A DNA stretch of 64,000 bases, from contig DUAT01000068.1 of NCBI GenBank assembly GCA_012960755.1, forward strand, positions 29,874 through 93,873, given 5' to 3'. Each line of letters starts with the position of its first letter. Position 1 is the first letter of the stretch. Below the pieces are notes generated by a model. The model was not told where the DNA came from, searched no databases, and saw nothing but the letters and a program-made list of their open reading frames with translations. A program made the translations under genes and the position numbers. This DNA is from Gammaproteobacteria bacterium (lineage in GTDB: Bacteria; Pseudomonadota; Gammaproteobacteria; Pseudomonadales; Azotimanducaceae_A). Shown here one piece after another: positions 27,980-36,995 of this stretch.

Positions 27980-28177
27980 TTGAATTCCAGCTTCAATAAG
28001 ATCGAGCTAAACCCGAAAACGCTTGCTGTTGAAATATGGGAAATCAATCCTCTGGGTGCCGACCTGGTTTCGGATGGCTCTCATGTGGGCACCCTGAGCA
28101 AAGATTTAAGCCGAATCGAAGCCGTTTGGACAGATGCAGGATTGCAACGCCAGGGCGATCTGATGCTCATTTTTTGA
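27980..28177 (+). pseudogene. C-terminal fragment of an unrecognised protein
   Basis: The plus strand encodes IELNPKTLAVEIWEINPLGA, DLVSDGSHVGTLSKDLSRIE and AVWTDAGLQRQGDLMLIF before a TGA. It looks like the conserved tail of a real protein, but the frame upstream of 27980 does not. There is no start codon with a ribosome-binding site. It is probably the surviving 3' end of a deleted gene. Confidence 0.35.
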
Positions 28178-28420
28178 ACAACCTATTCTGAAACAGGAGC
28201 TTCAGTTGTAACAGAAGCCTCATAAGAGAGATTACAATTGGAGTTTAGGATACCTTCTGGTAAAAAAGGTTTGAATGCCTTTTGAAATTATTCTGAAAGG
28301 ACAGACGGCAGCAGGAAAAATATGTGACCTTGAAGTCAATAATCTTAGCGTTTCCTGCAAGCCCTAGGTATTGGCCTGGAGAGAATTATCATCAACACCC
28401 TATGAGACTACGACAACAAT
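28178..28420. other. Intergenic region before SURF1
   Basis: No convincing gene. An ATG-initiated frame of 30 codons (28276-28368) lacks similarity and ribosome-binding site. AT-rich sequence at 28240-28275 may carry the SURF1 promoter. Confidence 0.3.
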
Positions 28421-29185
28421 ATGCAAATCACTACTGAGCTAAAGTTCGGCTCCATCCTGTTGCGGATCAATTGGATAGTTGCTTTTTTCGTGCTGGTGAC
28501 GTTCGGTGCATTCATCCGATTGGGGCTATGGCAACTTGACCGTGCGCAGGAAAAAGTTGCGTTGCAGGAAGAGCTTCAGTTGGAGCAACAAAAACAGGCA
28601 GTGGCGATTGAAGAGCTGCAGCTGCTGGTGCGCCAAAATAAAACCCACGAACTATCAAATCTGCATGTTTCACTGGAGGGTGAATACATTAACGAACATG
28701 CAATTCTGCTCGTCTCGAAATTCTTCAATGACAAAACAGGTTATGAGGTTGTCACTCCCTTTAAGCTGAAGAGCAACGGGCAACTGGTGCTGGTAAACCG
28801 AGGCTGGATTTCCGTAAAACCCAACGCCCGGGCGCAACTTGATTTACGCCCGGTATCAGGCTTCCAGCACTTGACAGCGCAAATACAGGTACCGAGCAGA
28901 ACTTTTACCGGGCTTTCCAACCAGATAGATACCAGTGCACAGCCAATTCGAATGCGGCACCTCGACGTAGATTTAGTATCAGGCATACTGCAGGAAAAAC
29001 TGTTTCCATTCTCTGTGCGTCTAACGGAAAATCAACCGGGAGTGCTTGTAAGAAACTGGCCTGCCGTCGAGGTCAACATAAACACAAATTTAGGCTACGC
29101 GCTGCAATGGTTCCTTTTCGCGCTGCTTGTACTGGTGACAGGCATACTGATGAGTTCCAACATTCTTTCCTTACTTCGTGAATAG
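28421..29185 (+). CDS. SURF1-family cytochrome oxidase assembly protein
   Basis: The 254-residue protein has the SURF1 layout: an N-terminal membrane helix running into IRLGLWQLDRAQEK, a periplasmic domain with LLVSKFFNDKTGYEVVTPF and VLVNRGWISVKPNAR, and a C-terminal helix with YALQWFLFALLVLVTGILM. It helps insert heme a in cytochrome c oxidase. The cox genes themselves are not in this window. Confidence 0.88.
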   Translation: MQITTELKFGSILLRINWIVAFFVLVTFGAFIRLGLWQLDRAQEKVALQEELQLEQQKQAVAIEELQLLVRQNKTHELSNLHVSLEGEYINEHAILLVSKFFNDKTGYEVVTPFKLKSNGQLVLVNRGWISVKPNARAQLDLRPVSGFQHLTAQIQVPSRTFTGLSNQIDTSAQPIRMRHLDVDLVSGILQEKLFPFSVRLTENQPGVLVRNWPAVEVNINTNLGYALQWFLFALLVLVTGILMSSNILSLLRE

Positions 29186-29210
29186 ATTCGTGAATAGATT
29201 CGTGAATAGG
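29175..29210. repeat. Three 12-bp tandem repeats across the SURF1 stop codon
   Basis: TTCGTGAATAGA occurs twice and TTCGTGAATAGG once, head to tail. The TAG in the first copy (29183-29185) ends the SURF1 gene, so the duplications lie mostly behind the stop and repeat it in frame. Confidence 0.8.
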
Positions 29211-29286
29211 CACCCATGAATCTGCTAACATGATGTTAAGTTGAAAACGTATCCCAAAAATGTCTTTTAAGGTCAAAGGAGACGTC

Positions 29287-30372
29287 ATGAAAAACCTCAC
29301 TAAGGTTTCAGCCTTGGTCATCTCACTGGTCATCTTTTCTATCAGCAACGCAGATATCAAGCGCACATCTGAAGGCAAACCGGATTTGTCCGGCGTCTAT
29401 GATATTGCCACCGTAACACCCATCGAGAGACCGGAAGCACTGGATAATATTAAAACGCTATCCGATGAGAAGGCCCTGGAACTGGCCGGTCAAATTGCAG
29501 CATTCAAGGCTGCCGGCATTCAGGACAGCGATCCTGACAGACAAGCTCCGCCAGCAGGCGGAGACGGATCGGCGACCGCAGCTGGTAATGTCGGCGGTTA
29601 TAACACCTTCTGGATTGATGCCGGTGACACGGCGATAAAGATCGAGGGTGAGTACCGGACGTCTATCATCGTTGACCCAACCAATGGCAGATTCCCCCCG
29701 ATGACCAGCCATGCCAAAATGAAAACAGCCAAAGTTTTTGGCGATGTTCTTCATGAGAACAAAGGGGATGCATGGTGGCTGGAACGCGAAGAACCCGGCC
29801 CTTACGATGACCCTGAAAGAATGACACTGAGTGATCGCTGTTTATTGGGCTTCGGTTCCTCAACTGGACCTCCGATGCTACCAGCTCTTTACAACAATCT
29901 GAAACGCATCGTACAAACACCTGATCACGTAGTCATATTAAATGAAATGGTCCACGACGCGCGGGTTATCAGGCTCAATAGCAAGCATGGTGACCCTTCA
30001 TTCAAAAAATGGCTGGGTGATTCTATCGGCTGGTGGGAAGGCGATACCCTGGTAGTGGACACCGTCAATTTTACTGCCGAGTTTTGTCATTTAATCTGCC
30101 CTTTCGTTCCATCTGAGGGTGGTGATGGTGAGAGTCTGCATGTCGTTGAAAGATTTACACGCACAGACGACAACGCACTGCTTTATAGTTTTACCGTGGA
30201 AGACTCGAATTCCTGGGCGGCTCCATGGTCCGGCGAATATCCGTGGCCAGAATCAGACAGCCAGGTTTTTGAATACGCCTGCCACGAAGGTAACTATGCA
30301 ATGGAAGGTATATTGAAAGGCGCAAGGTTATTAGAGAAAGAAGCGATAGCTGCGCGTAGCGCAAGCGACTGA
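29287..30372 (+). CDS. Secreted protein of unknown function (paralogue 1)
   Basis: The 361-residue product starts at the ATG at 29287 behind AAAGGAGACGTC and has a signal peptide (KVSALVISLVIFSISNAD). The mature part has SEGKPDLSGVYDIATVTP, SDPDRQAPPAGGDG, GGYNTFWIDAG, YRTSIIVDPTNGRFPP, DSIGWWEGDTLVVDTVNF and YACHEGNYAMEGILKGARL. It shares all these blocks with the protein at 43709. The W-W-E-G-D-T-L-V-V-D-T block is a family hallmark in aquatic proteobacteria with large catabolic gene sets. Enzymatic function is not known to me. Confidence 0.75.
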   Translation: MKNLTKVSALVISLVIFSISNADIKRTSEGKPDLSGVYDIATVTPIERPEALDNIKTLSDEKALELAGQIAAFKAAGIQDSDPDRQAPPAGGDGSATAAGNVGGYNTFWIDAGDTAIKIEGEYRTSIIVDPTNGRFPPMTSHAKMKTAKVFGDVLHENKGDAWWLEREEPGPYDDPERMTLSDRCLLGFGSSTGPPMLPALYNNLKRIVQTPDHVVILNEMVHDARVIRLNSKHGDPSFKKWLGDSIGWWEGDTLVVDTVNFTAEFCHLICPFVPSEGGDGESLHVVERFTRTDDNALLYSFTVEDSNSWAAPWSGEYPWPESDSQVFEYACHEGNYAMEGILKGARLLEKEAIAARSASD

Positions 30373-30405
30373 CAATTAAGTTGAAACTTAACAAAGGGGA
30401 TAATC

Positions 30406-30837
30406 ATGATTGTATGTCTTGACCACATCGGTATTGTTGCCCACTCGATAGACGAAGCAATGAGCGTTCTGGATGCCAAATTGGGTTTTCCTCTGGATGA
30501 CAGACGTTCACCACTACCGGACGGCGCTTACTTCGCACCGGAGGGTACGCACAACTACTTTTTTCAGGTGGGTAACGGGGAGACGCAAGTTGAGGTATTG
30601 ATCCCGGTCGTACCTGAAGCTGGAACTTACAAATATCTGCAACGTTTCGGCGCTGGTCTTCACCACTGGGGTTATGCCTGTGACAGTGTTGACGAAGAAG
30701 CGGCGCGACTTCGTGCCCAGGGCTTAAGGCAGATAGACCTGGGCGTAACAAATCCCCCGCCTAACTCAGCGACTTTCTTTCACCCCAAGACGGCAGGTGG
30801 GATCCTCACGGAACTGGTTCCTGTGCGTAATAAGTAA
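30406..30837 (+). CDS. VOC-family protein, methylmalonyl-CoA-epimerase-like
   Basis: The 143-residue product has LDHIGIVAHSIDEAM (first metal His), VEVLIPVV, GLHHWGYACDSVDEEAARL (second His) and GGILTELVPV with the terminal Glu ligand. The pattern is closest to methylmalonyl-CoA epimerase, a cobalamin-linked propionate pathway, but other VOC activities cannot be excluded. AAGGGGATAATC precedes the start. Confidence 0.8.
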   Translation: MIVCLDHIGIVAHSIDEAMSVLDAKLGFPLDDRRSPLPDGAYFAPEGTHNYFFQVGNGETQVEVLIPVVPEAGTYKYLQRFGAGLHHWGYACDSVDEEAARLRAQGLRQIDLGVTNPPPNSATFFHPKTAGGILTELVPVRNK

Positions 30838-30840
30838 ATC

Positions 30841-30890
30841 GGGGAACCTCTGATAAAGGTAGGTATGCAGGACACTGTTTGATCAGAGGT
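30841..30890. repeat. Inverted repeat containing GGGGAACCTCTGATA
   Basis: ACCTCTGAT near 30846 is repeated in inverse orientation as ATCAGAGGT near 30889, with about 27 bases between. The outer 15-mer GGGGAACCTCTGATA recurs exactly at 45950-45964. It could be a terminator for the VOC gene or the end of a lost mobile element. Confidence 0.4.
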
Positions 30891-30900
30891 CGCTAAAGTT

Positions 30901-31888
30901 TTAGCGAGTTTCGGTATCTGTCCACAGTTTTTTTAGCTCACGAAGGCTATCTTTGGCCAATTCCCGGGTAAGGTCGCCTGAGCTCATCTCACGCCCGAGC
31001 CCGGCGGCTTGACCAGACCATAACGACGAAAAATCACTGCTCCCCGCCGACTCGGCTTTTGCTTTCAACGGTGCGAGCGCGTTTCCTGCCGTTGGAAATG
31101 CCGGTGTCTGATCCGACATTGGGCCAACTTCACGCATGACTCTATTTAGTAGTCCACGCGCAGGCTTGCCAGAAAAAACATTGGTCAACGCCGTTTCATC
31201 ATCCCGTGCACCACGTAACGCATCGCGATGCAGATCCGAGATTGTTGACTCTGGAGTAAAGAGATAAGCCGTACCGACCTGAACACCAGCCGCGCCCAGG
31301 GCAAATGCAGCGGCAAAGCCACGACCATCCGCTATACCACCAGCCGCAATCACGGGAACCTTCACAGCATCAACAACCTGTGGCACCAGAGCAAAGGTTC
31401 CCGGCTGGGTGGCAATATTTTCCGCCAGGAACATACTGCGATGGCCACCGGCCTCATAGCCCTGTGCAATAATCGCATCACAACCATTGTCCTCCAGTCA
31501 GCAAGCCTCAGCAACTGTGGTTGCTGAACTGAGAACGACAGAACCTGCGGCTTTAACACGATTTAACAGCATCGGCTCTGGCAGACCGAAATGGAAACTC
31601 ACAACCATCGGTCGATATTCTTCAATGACCTCGCATTTTAATTCATCGAAGGGCGCGCGACCTCCAACTGGCGGAGTAGAAGGTACGTCGACACCAAACT
31701 CCGAATAGTAGGTTTTCAGACGCCGCAGCCGCCTTTTGTGCATCCAATGTGCCACAAGGCAAAGACCCGAGCCCGCCTGCCTCACTGGTTGCAATTGCCA
31801 TCTCCGACGCCCCGGCCCCCGCCATCGGAGCCTGAATGATTGGCAAGTCAAGACCGACAAAATCTAACAGTTTGTTATTCGGCCACAT
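30901..31888 (-). pseudogene. Nitronate monooxygenase, frameshift and nonsense codon
   Basis: The gene starts MWPNNKLLDFVGLDLPIIQA with PMAGAGASEMAIATSEAGGL, typical of nitronate monooxygenase (2-nitropropane dioxygenase family). Near 31710 the frame shifts to one encoding EEYRPMVVSFHFGLPEP; at 31498-31500 a TGA interrupts the same frame between TTVAEAC and LEDNGCDAIIAQGYEAGGHR. The rest (VIAAGGIADGRGFAAAFALG, the FMN-phosphate site) runs to the natural end at 30901. Two independent lesions make a sequencing error an unlikely sole cause. The intact form oxidises nitroalkanes with FMN. Confidence 0.85.
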
Positions 31889-32018
31889 TAAAACTAACTC
31901 CTAATGTTCATTCGCAGGGTCGAAACGTTGCGCCCATCCCATTGACCTGAACAGGCCAACAAGAACCGACTGGTATCCACCGGGACTGGTGCACCGCGAC
32001 GTACCTTATGACACTTGA

Positions 32019-32612
32019 TTATGGCCCTTCCAGACCCGGGAAATTATCACTGGCAGCAAACCTGGCATAGCCTTCTGACATGGCACGGGCACATTCACCC
32101 GGTGTTGTGCCACCGTCAAAAAAGCCCTGGCATGGCTCCCGAATAAGGTCAGGTAACTCTTTTTTGACCCAATCAGCAGCTTCAAAGTAGAGCGGCAGAT
32201 CGTTTGAACTGGTTTCGACCGATGTAATGTTGTTATTGGTGAAAGTGATTGTGAACGTATCTGTTACATGGAAGTCGATTCCCAGAGCAAGCATTGGGTC
32301 GTCCTCTACGATGATTGAACAACTGATCACATTTGCTTCTTTCATCTCACATGGCTTTCGATCAATTATCCTGTAGTTCCCTCCCGCTGCCCAACCCTGG
32401 TAATAAACAATCGATGGGGCAGATGCCCCGGCGAACATGAGGAAAGATTCAAGGCTGGTCTGGTCATAGGAATAGAACGCGTCAACAAGTGCTTCGGCAT
32501 TCGACAGCTTGATGCGTTGATTACTTTGAGGCGCAGTTTCGTTGGATCCTGCGCATGCGACCAGTAATATCACTGCAACAGTCAATAGGCCTGGGGTTAA
32601 CTGTCTTCGCAT
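32019..32612 (-). CDS. Putative lipoprotein
   Basis: The 197-residue protein begins with a lipoprotein signal (LLTVAVILLVACAGSNET; lipobox LVAC). The mature part contains AFYSYDQTSLESFLMFAG and YYQGWAAGGNYRIIDRKPCE, and several Cys that may pair. It resembles the many NTF2-like periplasmic proteins in size, but no family can be named. Confidence 0.65.
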   Translation of the reverse strand: MRRQLTPGLLTVAVILLVACAGSNETAPQSNQRIKLSNAEALVDAFYSYDQTSLESFLMFAGASAPSIVYYQGWAAGGNYRIIDRKPCEMKEANVISCSIIVEDDPMLALGIDFHVTDTFTITFTNNNITSVETSSNDLPLYFEAADWVKKELPDLIREPCQGFFDGGTTPGECARAMSEGYARFAASDNFPGLEGP

Positions 32613-32681
32613 GATTTTGCTTTCTCCGTTTTAGAAAACCGGTCGCTGGATTGAGCCAATCGATCATGATGGTACACAGGT

Positions 32682-33578
32682 TCACAGGCTGCGCAGGACT
32701 TCGTTTGATCGAAACGGGATCGATAACTGTGTAAGCAGTGAAAGACGGTCGCCGGTACCATTGCCTACCCGTTCGATACTGCTCTTGTCAGAAAAGGTGC
32801 CGAAAATCCTGTCCCAGATAATTACGTTACAACCATAGTTGGTATTGCTCTCGTCATAGTTGCAGGAATGGTGGAGGTGGTGCCATTCCGTCGTATTGAA
32901 CAGCCAGCCAAAAACGCCTGCCTTCAGTGGAAGATTAGCGTGGTTGATGTGTGCGGTCGTGAGACTGAACACAATAACAACGCCGACCACGGCGTCACTC
33001 GCTCCCAGGAAGGCGAGCGCGATGGCCGAACCCAGATTCAGCCCGAGGAATTCAAGTGGGTGGGTCCGGTCGGCGCGGCCGACACTCATTTTTACTATGT
33101 GGTGGTGGGTGGCGTGAATCCGCCAAAGGAACATGAACCGATGCTGGACCCGGTGTGCCCAGTAAGCAATAAATTCCTTGGCAAAAACGCCAATCATGGC
33201 AGCAGCCAGCAGTCCAATTGTTGTCTCAGCGTCGAGCTTGAATGGGAAGCCAGAGGATTCCCGGAGTGACGTGAAGAGATTCGATATGGGCGTATCATAG
33301 TGCGCGTTGTAGATTGGAACCCAGATTAAATAGGTGGCTAACACCCAGAATGTATCCTCGGTTAGATCTCGCCAGGTAAGAAGCCAGTCCTGTCGTTTTG
33401 GCACCAATCGTTCCAGTATCAGTATTAACACTATCGGGGCGAAAATCATTATGGAAACAAACAACCCCGGATCCATCCAATGTGTTGTCACAGCCGTGGC
33501 GGCAAGAATGGTACAACCAAAAACCAAAATAGGTTGAGGCAGTGACCAAAGTAGATCTTGCCGAGACTGTTGATCCAT
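32682..33578 (-). CDS. Sterol desaturase/fatty acid hydroxylase family protein
   Basis: The membrane protein has four or five hydrophobic segments and the di-iron histidine clusters HRVQHR, HATHHH and HHLHHS of this superfamily. I place the start at the ATG at 33578 (preceded by AGAAGGCG) rather than at 33641 or 33701; the longer versions run into the DUF35 gene. Members oxidise sterols, carotenoids or fatty chains. Its place after a thiolase/DUF35 pair fits lipid or steroid metabolism. Confidence 0.85.
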   Translation of the reverse strand: MDQQSRQDLLWSLPQPILVFGCTILAATAVTTHWMDPGLFVSIMIFAPIVLILILERLVPKRQDWLLTWRDLTEDTFWVLATYLIWVPIYNAHYDTPISNLFTSLRESSGFPFKLDAETTIGLLAAAMIGVFAKEFIAYWAHRVQHRFMFLWRIHATHHHIVKMSVGRADRTHPLEFLGLNLGSAIALAFLGASDAVVGVVIVFSLTTAHINHANLPLKAGVFGWLFNTTEWHHLHHSCNYDESNTNYGCNVIIWDRIFGTFSDKSSIERVGNGTGDRLSLLTQLSIPFRSNEVLRSL

Positions 33579-33648
33579 CAGACGCCTTCTGTACTGTTGT
33601 GTTTCGCAATTCCAATCCGATCCCAAAATATTGTTTGACATATGAACG

Positions 33649-34056
33649 CTAGTCCACAATACGAAATACCGGGATCGCCCATCCACCGGGTTCGATTTCA
33701 AACGTCACTTCTACCGGCATGCCTGCCTTAATCGTTTCTGCATCGCTGTGAACGATATTGCCGGGCACACGCACCCCTTCCTCAAGATCGACCCAGGCAA
33801 TCACTATGGGTAGTTTGTCCTTATGCCTGGCGTGATATTGCCTGTGGAGCCTTGCATGGGCGTAGACCGCTCCCTTGCCACTTGCGTCTTTCCAGCTTAA
33901 CTCATTCGAGCCACACGCCTGGCACCGTTTCTTTATCGGGTACATCCACATGCTACAATCGTCACAGGACTGCAGGCGCAGAACGCCCTGCTTCGCACCC
34001 TCAAAAAACGGCATAGTTGCTTCGGTAGGTTGTATCCATCCTGTTTGATCATTCAT
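33649..34056 (-). CDS. DUF35 zinc-ribbon/OB-fold protein
   Basis: The 135-residue product has a four-Cys rubredoxin-like ribbon (CDDCSMWMYPIKKRCQACGS) and a C-terminal OB fold (GKGAVYAHARLHR, VPGNIVHSD). It starts at 34056 behind GGGAGGCACTGATA. DUF35 proteins of this type form complexes with lipid-transfer-type thiolases, as in the ChsH2-Ltp2 aldolase of steroid side-chain degradation, and the thiolase gene lies 13 bases upstream. Confidence 0.88.
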   Translation of the reverse strand: MNDQTGWIQPTEATMPFFEGAKQGVLRLQSCDDCSMWMYPIKKRCQACGSNELSWKDASGKGAVYAHARLHRQYHARHKDKLPIVIAWVDLEEGVRVPGNIVHSDAETIKAGMPVEVTFEIEPGGWAIPVFRIVD

Positions 34057-34069
34057 TATCAGTGCCTCC

Positions 34070-35230
34070 CTAGACCGATTCAGGCGACAACAGAAGCGCC
34101 GCCTGATAGTTGAGGATGCCACCGTTACCTGTCACCAGAACCAGGTCGTTCGGAGCTTGCCGTTCACCTCCCTGACCACGAGCCTGGATGATGCCTTCAC
34201 TGACCGGCGTCATGCCCCACATGTAGTAGGAAGAAAGGGAACCGCCGCCAGTGTTTGTTGGCAAGCTGCCGCCGGGCCCGAGCTTACCGTCCTCAACAAA
34301 TGGCCCGCCTTCACCTTTCTGGCAGAAACCGTAGTCTTCGAGTGTTTCGAGGACCGTGTAGGTATAGCAGTCGTAGAGCTGACACTGGGTTACATCACTG
34401 ATCTTTGCATCAGCCATGGCCAGCGCTTTTGCCGCAATTTTCTCGCCGGGCCCGCGAATCAGCGGGTCGACATTGGATGCGCCGGTATCGTGATGATGCC
34501 CCTGGGCGAACCCGCGAAGATAAGCTGGCGGTTGTTTAAGGTCCCTGGCGCGCTCGGCAGTGGTGACAATCACTGCCACCCCGCCATTGGATACCAGGCA
34601 ACAATCAAGAACATGGAAAGGTTCCACCACCCAGGGTGAGGCGTGATAGGCATCCATATCCAGCGGTTCGCGTTTGGTTGCCCGTTCGTTCATCCCCGCC
34701 CATTCCCGCTGGGAAATGGCCACCTGACCGAATTGTTCCTGGGTGGTACCAAACAGATCCATATGCCGCTGTGCGCCAAGGGCATACATGGCATTGGCAC
34801 CCGCAAATCCATAGAGCCCCATTAGCGCGGTAATTGGATTGCGACCTTTGCGGTTTGAATAGGCGGCCCCGGTACGTTTGTTTTCCTGCAGCGGGCTGTC
34901 TGCAAACACACAACACACGTTATCGGCGAGACCATTGTGAACAGCCATGGCGGCGTATTCGATCATCTGACCGGCACTCGAACCATATCCCTGCATGTAG
35001 GTAAGCACACTCAGGTGCTGCAAGCCCAGTGCCTGATGGAGTTGCAGATCAATCGTTGGCGTCACACCGGAGTTGATTAACAGGCCATCAAGATCGCTCT
35101 TATCAAGACCGGCATCAGTCAGAGCAAGGTGGACCGCTTCAATGGCCAGTTCCTGGGCACTGCGATAGACGCGGCCCATATCGGTAATCCCCAGGCCGCA
35201 GACCGCGGTAGCGTATTTCATTGGATGCAT
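34070..35230 (-). CDS. Thiolase-like lipid-transfer protein (SCPx/Ltp2 type)
   Basis: The 386-residue thiolase-fold protein has TDMGRVYRSAQELAIEAVHL, QGYGSSAGQMIEYAAMA in place of the usual nucleophile-Cys region, YDCYTYTVLETLEDYGFC and NTGGGSLSSYYMWGM. The lack of the standard CxxxS nucleophile region, together with the adjacent DUF35 gene, suggests a retro-aldolase like Ltp2 rather than a classical thiolase. Start is at 35230 or the ATG three codons later. Product would be a CoA ester with a shortened side chain. Confidence 0.85.
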   Translation of the reverse strand: MHPMKYATAVCGLGITDMGRVYRSAQELAIEAVHLALTDAGLDKSDLDGLLINSGVTPTIDLQLHQALGLQHLSVLTYMQGYGSSAGQMIEYAAMAVHNGLADNVCCVFADSPLQENKRTGAAYSNRKGRNPITALMGLYGFAGANAMYALGAQRHMDLFGTTQEQFGQVAISQREWAGMNERATKREPLDMDAYHASPWVVEPFHVLDCCLVSNGGVAVIVTTAERARDLKQPPAYLRGFAQGHHHDTGASNVDPLIRGPGEKIAAKALAMADAKISDVTQCQLYDCYTYTVLETLEDYGFCQKGEGGPFVEDGKLGPGGSLPTNTGGGSLSSYYMWGMTPVSEGIIQARGQGGERQAPNDLVLVTGNGGILNYQAALLLSPESV

Positions 35231-35414
35231 GCTTTTTGTTATTCCCTTTCGTGTTCTTCAGCAAACCTGACAGGATACCCATCAGACGTCAACTAAGAGC
35301 CATGTCTCAAAATTGTCACTCAGATCATATCTCAGTTGCAACTGCGGTAACACATTGGAAAGCTGGCTGGGACAGAGTAGCCTTGTCATCATCAACTGAT
35401 TGCCCTGATTCCAT

Positions 35415-35436
35415 AAATCCCTCACGTGAGGGATTT
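35415..35436. promoter_or_regulatory. Perfect 22-bp palindrome, candidate operator
   Basis: The half-site AAATCCCTCAC is followed directly by its reverse complement, giving a perfect 22-base dyad with CACGTG in the centre. It lies in the 300-base space between the M48 protease stop and the thiolase start, about 185 bases upstream of the thiolase/DUF35 pair. No run of T follows, so it is not a terminator. A regulator site is the likely meaning. Confidence 0.5.
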
Positions 35437-35531
35437 GACCGATAGCTCGTCGCTTCCTGAATCACTTTTCCAGTTCCATTTCGACAGTAATAGACACGCA
35501 AGCGTACCCTTATTGTCATGGATCGCTTATC

Positions 35532-36794
35532 TCACTTTTTAAGCAAGTATTCATACACCAACGGATCGCCGGATTCCCATGGTTTGTATATGTTAAGGAA
35601 ATCGATTCTTTCCCCGATGGGCGGATGCGTGAACCTCAGAACCTTGATAATTGTGCCCGGGCGCGGGTTGCCGAGGTTTGAGGACTGTAGTTTTACAAAT
35701 GCCCTGGCAGCCGCGTCGTTGTCTCGCGTCAGCTCAAGGCCGAATCGGTCCGCTTCGTGTTCAAGATAGCGTGACCAGGCGAGTTGTATGGGAGAAGCCA
35801 GTTGAGAAAACACCCCCACCATCAACAGGATCAGCGGCAATGACGCGATATCGGTTAAGTCATTAAAGCCAATTCGCTGCTGATTCGCCTGAATGATTTT
35901 GCCAATGCTCAGGTGGACCAGGTACAGGATGGCAATCGTAAATCCGCAGGTGAATAGTAATGTCTTCACCATATGCCCCATGGCGTAGTGACCCATCTCG
36001 TGCCCCATGACAAAAAGTAGCTCGTCCTGCTCCAGCTTATCGATGATCGTGTCCCACAGGACGATGCGTTTCGTGCCAAAAAACCCAGTCACGTATGCAT
36101 TGACGGCTTTGGTATCCTCGCTTTTGTCCACCTCGAATACCCGGCTTCCCTCGATTCCGGCTTCGTCGGCCAATGACAGTATTTTCTCTTCCAGTTGTTG
36201 ATCGGTCATCCTGTGGAAGTCGTTAATCATCGGGTCGAAGAAAACCGGCTTTAGTACAACGATCGCGACGATGAAAGGCAATGAACCTAATCCAAAGTAA
36301 AGCCACCAGCGGTCTTTGAATTTTCGTAACAACGCATAAAGGATCAACAACAGGCCAAACATGATGGGGAAGGCAACCGCGTTCGAAATAAGGGTATCCT
36401 GCAGCCATTTACCGAGTGTTTGGTTCGACAGTTCGTAGGCATGCTGACGAACGTACTCCATGTAGAAAGCAAACGGAATATCCACCAATGAAGTGATTAC
36501 AGAGAAGGCAAGCAGGTACCAGAAGAGACGAAGTGGACCACGGGCGCTGAGACCATACGCCCAATCTCGAATACGTGCAGACAATCCGCTAAAGAGGATG
36601 GCAGCGGGTAAAAGAATACCGATAGCAATCGACACAAGCCACCACGCGATGCCACTGTTATAATAGCGCATGGCTTTTTCGCCGGGCTCAGGGACTTCTA
36701 CAATGGGTGAAGTAACGATGGGCTCGAGCGTGATCTGCTGTGCGAACGTACCGGAGGCCAGCACGCAAAGAAAAATCAGGCTTATATATTTCAA
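35532..36794 (-). CDS. M48 family metallopeptidase (Ste24-like)
   Basis: The 420-residue membrane protease starts at a TTG behind GAGGAG, has a signal sequence, several membrane helices and the zinc site HEMGHYAMGH followed by the third ligand in EHEADRFGLEL. This layout matches the CAAX-protease/Ste24 class with the catalytic chamber in the inner membrane. Bacterial members handle membrane-protein quality control. Confidence 0.88.
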   Translation of the reverse strand: MKYISLIFLCVLASGTFAQQITLEPIVTSPIVEVPEPGEKAMRYYNSGIAWWLVSIAIGILLPAAILFSGLSARIRDWAYGLSARGPLRLFWYLLAFSVITSLVDIPFAFYMEYVRQHAYELSNQTLGKWLQDTLISNAVAFPIMFGLLLILYALLRKFKDRWWLYFGLGSLPFIVAIVVLKPVFFDPMINDFHRMTDQQLEEKILSLADEAGIEGSRVFEVDKSEDTKAVNAYVTGFFGTKRIVLWDTIIDKLEQDELLFVMGHEMGHYAMGHMVKTLLFTCGFTIAILYLVHLSIGKIIQANQQRIGFNDLTDIASLPLILLMVGVFSQLASPIQLAWSRYLEHEADRFGLELTRDNDAAARAFVKLQSSNLGNPRPGTIIKVLRFTHPPIGERIDFLNIYKPWESGDPLVYEYLLKK

Positions 36795-36933
36795 AGGAGC
36801 TCCTCTCTTTTTGGAATATGTAAATGAGCAGGCAAGTATTTTAGACCTGCAGCATCATACGCCCTGAGGGACAGATTGCAATTCTGAACGACCCTTGATG
36901 CAGACCAGACTATATCCAGATACACTGGGAGAA

Positions 36934-36979
36934 ACTCTGATCGTAAAGACTTTGATCTTAAAAAACTCTAATCTTAAAA
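36934..36979. repeat. Three imperfect 15-bp tandem repeats
   Basis: ACTCTGATCGTAAAG, ACTTTGATCTTAAAA and AACTCTAATCTTAAAA follow each other just upstream of the DUF1993 gene at 36996; the last copy carries the A-rich run before its ribosome-binding site (AAAAGGATACC). Confidence 0.55.
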
Positions 36980-36995
36980 AAAGGATACCGGTGAT

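Noticed and set aside
28276..28368. 30-codon open frame
   Set aside because: No ribosome-binding site, no recognisable features, and it lies in AT-rich leader sequence.
31498..31500. TGA in the nitronate monooxygenase as a selenocysteine codon
   Set aside because: No evident SECIS-like hairpin, no known selenoprotein in this family at that site, and the gene also has a frameshift.
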